DNA of 64,000 nucleotides from the NCBI GenBank assembly GCA_963575745.1, contig CAUYUJ010014348.1:164001-228000 (forward strand), read 5' to 3'. The notes beneath the pieces are model-generated. The model was not told the DNA's origin. It saw only the letters and a list, made by a program, of their open reading frames with translations, and searched no databases. Source of the DNA: Prorocentrum cordatum (taxonomy: Eukaryota; Sar; Dinophyceae; Prorocentrales; Prorocentraceae). The position numbers were made by a program, and so were the translations under genes. Of the stretch, positions 61,669 to 64,000 are shown piece by piece (position 1 is the stretch's first letter; every line of letters begins with the position of its first letter).

Positions 61669-63084
61669 CTCCTTCCAGTGTCCTGCTCTGCCTGCGCCCT
61701 TGCATGAGCACTGAGGTGCGAAGAAGCGGGTGTCCTGGCAGCAGTCCCTGCCCTGACCTGGGGCTCGAAAACATCCGAATCGAGCATATACTGCAGCTGG
61801 AGGCCATCTATCGCTGAGCTTGGAGTCGCCCACAACTTGGGAATATCCCGGGGCCTCTGCGGTGAACACCTAAGAGGGTGCCAAACTGAGCGCGACATTG
61901 CACCTCGTCGTTCTCGATTGCCAGCTGTCGCTCCTAGGGAGGGCGTGAGCGAAACCCAGTGGAGCCTGCGTATTATTCGTTTCAACCCCGAGTCCCAAAG
62001 AGAGCCTGATGGTGCGCACCGTCGCTACGAAAACCTGCGTTCGAAAAGCCGCTCGACAATACGTTTGCCCGAAGCCACTCGACAGGCAGCTTTGCGCCCG
62101 ATACCTGGTGCGCACGCGCCTCGGGTGGGCGGATGCGATTGAGTGGCAATCGACACCTAACCAAAACAACATGACTGCCCATATTGAACATAGATTGACA
62201 ACTCTCTGTCGCTAGATATTAGCAGCTATGAGCCACGCCTACGTCGCAGAGCGGGGGGGGAAGCGGCTTGCCACTCCTTGACAAAGGCCTTGTCCCGATT
62301 GGCGGCCGCCGAGATCGCGCGGCGACCTCCAAAACCGACCCGCAGGTTTGGTTCGAGGTCTGATGCCACGCAAAGAAGATGTTTGGTGTCCGTTCAGTAG
62401 GAAAATACGTGGCCCCCGCCGCTGTCAGAGTCGGGCCTGATTTGAGCCGGATTTGGACCTGATGTGGGACCGGATTTGGACCAGAGTTGGACTGGATTTG
62501 GCCCTTGACAAGAAGAGGCGAGAAGAACGAGGAGGGAGAGGGGTAACAGGAAGGGCGAGGAGGAGCAGGGGCATGGGCCGAATGCAGTCCACACGCAAAA
62601 CAAGCTGACTGCAACGCCGCCGCCCAAGGCTCCCAGTAACAGACATCGAACGGATGGGGGGAATCGGCTGAGACACGATGGCCCGTTGGGGATGGGGCTG
62701 CTGATGTCCCAGACCCCAAACGTCCGGATTCTTGCACCATGCCGATCCCCAGAGGTCTCGACCCCGTCCGCGGCACTGCCCTTCCAGACCGAGCCGCGCT
62801 TCACGGCCCCGAGGCCCGGCGATGGGCCCTCGCTGGCCCAACAGCAAAGAGGAGACCCTGCGCCGCGACTTCGGGCCGGCCCTGCCCGAACGAGCGCTGG
62901 GCCGAGGGACGAGCACGGGCGCTGGGCCCACCGACGGGTGGCTTACCAGCCTGGATCACATCCCTATCCCTATGCTGGGCATCTCCTCATCACGATGCCA
63001 ATCTCAATGATTCGCTTACCTGTTGAAGGCGCGCCCCTGAGATTGCCATCGCCTTTTGCCGTGCCCATCTTGGGGATAGGGGGT
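61669..63084. other. No gene recognised; GGATTTGGACC repeats at 62,430-62,505
   Basis: GGATTTGGACCTGA, GGATTTGGACCAGA and GGATTTGGCCC occur in short tandem. The remaining frames are short and unsupported. Confidence 0.4.
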
Positions 63085-63297
63085 TTTGGACGCCCGAAAT
63101 GGGTACGGAAAGAATGGGTCCAAAGCCCAACATCAAATGTTGTCCCAAACCAACAGCGGCCGCTGTTGGGCAGGCGGCCTTCTGTCTCAAATGGACACAG
63201 GCCGCGGCGACACCGACAGCGAGTCCCGTTCAGAATGAACAGGAACTGCTGTTGGGCATTGTACCCATTCTTTCCGTACCCATTTCGGGCGTCCAAA
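63085..63297. mobile_element. MITE-like element with near-perfect ~35-bp TIRs
   Basis: TTTGGACGCCCGAAATGGGT, ACGGAAAGAATGGGT (63,085-63,119) is inverted at 63,262-63,297 (ACCCATTCTTTCCGTACCCA ... GGGCGTCCAAA). Inside is a 20-bp perfect palindrome CCAACAGCGGCCGCTGTTGG at about 63,149-63,168. No coding capacity. Confidence 0.85.
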
Positions 63298-64000
63298 GGG
63301 GTGAGCTCGAGGCTGGTAAGTGGCCGCGCGGCCGCCAGGGGGGGCCCCGCCCTGGCCGAGGCGCCTGTCGGTCGCCGCGTGGCCGAAGCGCCGGGAGAGG
63401 CCCCCGAAGAGCACGGCGGCGGGCGCGCCTGCGCGGCGCCGGAGCGGCGCGGGAGCGGCGCGGGAGCGGGAGCGGCGGCCGAAGAGCCGTCCAGCGGGGC
63501 AGCTCCAAAGGGTACAGGGCAGTTCTTAAGACACAGGATTTTAAGCATTCAAGATTTTGATGCATGCTTAATTGAGGAATGAATGTCTGCCTAAACTCCT
63601 CGTTGCTTTCGATACTAAACCCTGCATTTTTAATACATGATCCGCACGCGGAGCATGTATCAAAAACGGCACTGGACGCGAATGCGCCGGGAGAGACCAG
63701 GTCAGGAGTCGAAGGATCCCCCCCAAAATGATGACCACCCCGACGCGCGAAGTCTCTCAGCACACGCGCCCCAAGAAGGAATCGAGCAGGGCACTGCTGT
63801 TTAGAAAACGCCCAGGGCCGTTTAGTAAACGCCCATTGTCCGGTCCGGGTGGTTTTTGCTCCCTCGACAAGCATGCAACAGACGTTGCAGCGGTGAAGTA
63901 GTGAGGCGTCATGCGGTATGGCAGAAGAGACACGTTAAGTAGGGGAACGAAGAATGTCATAAACACAAAACCTGAGAGGTCCGCGCGGATTCCTCGGACC
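63298..64000. other. No gene recognised; 40-bp palindrome at 63,625-63,664 and a 21-bp-spaced direct repeat
   Basis: TTTTTAATACATGATCCGCA and CGCGGAGCATGTATCAAAAA form an imperfect palindrome with three mismatched pairs. GTTTAGAAAACGCCCA at 63,799 and GTTTAGTAAACGCCCA at 63,820 are direct repeats. A minus-strand frame ending upstream (CSACGSCIKNAGFSIESNEE) looks partly protein-like but is unsupported. Confidence 0.5.

Overview
The window looks like nuclear DNA of a dinoflagellate; I cannot name the genus. The evidence is: (i) a near-exact reverse complement of the dinoflagellate spliced leader at 27,581-27,601 (19 of 21 positions), the signature of an mRNA copied back into the genome; (ii) a decayed tyrosine-recombinase (DIRS-like) retrotransposon of the type common in dinoflagellates, with a methyltransferase-like domain, at about 7.6-14.4 kb; (iii) high GC, very few recognisable genes, and an exceptional load of microsatellites, minisatellites and foldback (inverted-repeat) elements. 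Most long open frames here are by-products of GC-rich simple repeats and are not annotated as genes.

Layout. 0-1.2 kb: minus-strand retrotransposon ORF1-like protein (zinc ribbon, coiled coil, P/Q-rich tail) that runs into the window edge. 1.9-7 kb: a cluster of foldback elements and a ~160-bp dispersed repeat (called A here). 7.6-14.4 kb: broken DIRS-like element on the minus strand (gag-like, zinc knuckle, methyltransferase-like, reverse transcriptase, RNase H, tyrosine recombinase). 15.9-23.1 kb: a large inverted repeat (arms ~1.4 kb, spacer ~4 kb) whose spacer holds a 570-bp foldback, five copies of a NotI-centred palindrome and a hairpin-rich minisatellite. 23-28 kb: small foldbacks, then a candidate retroposed gene headed by the relic spliced leader. 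28-33 kb: a 73-bp tandem array, element G copy 1, and several degenerate tandem arrays. 33-36 kb: less repetitive sequence with element I copy 1. 36-46 kb: long ATC and CCT arrays, mixed with foldbacks. 47-53 kb: element I copy 2, element G copy 2 inserted into a repeat A, and long CCAAGACGGCC-type arrays that repeatedly carry one conserved core (J). 54-56.8 kb: a minus-strand membrane-protein exon and element I copy 3. 57-59 kb: a 101-bp tandem array open in all three plus frames. 59.8-60.9 kb: the 3' part of a minus-strand MFS-type transporter with an intron. 61-64 kb: a 480-bp CCT tract, another repeat A and more foldbacks.

The few protein genes do not form a pathway. The strongest signal is structural: at least two non-autonomous element families (G and I) keep conserved outer ends while their interiors are filled by different, differently expanded simple repeats, and a third (J) has a conserved ~75-90 bp core inside low-complexity arrays. 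All coordinates of repeats are by eye, to about 5-20 bases.
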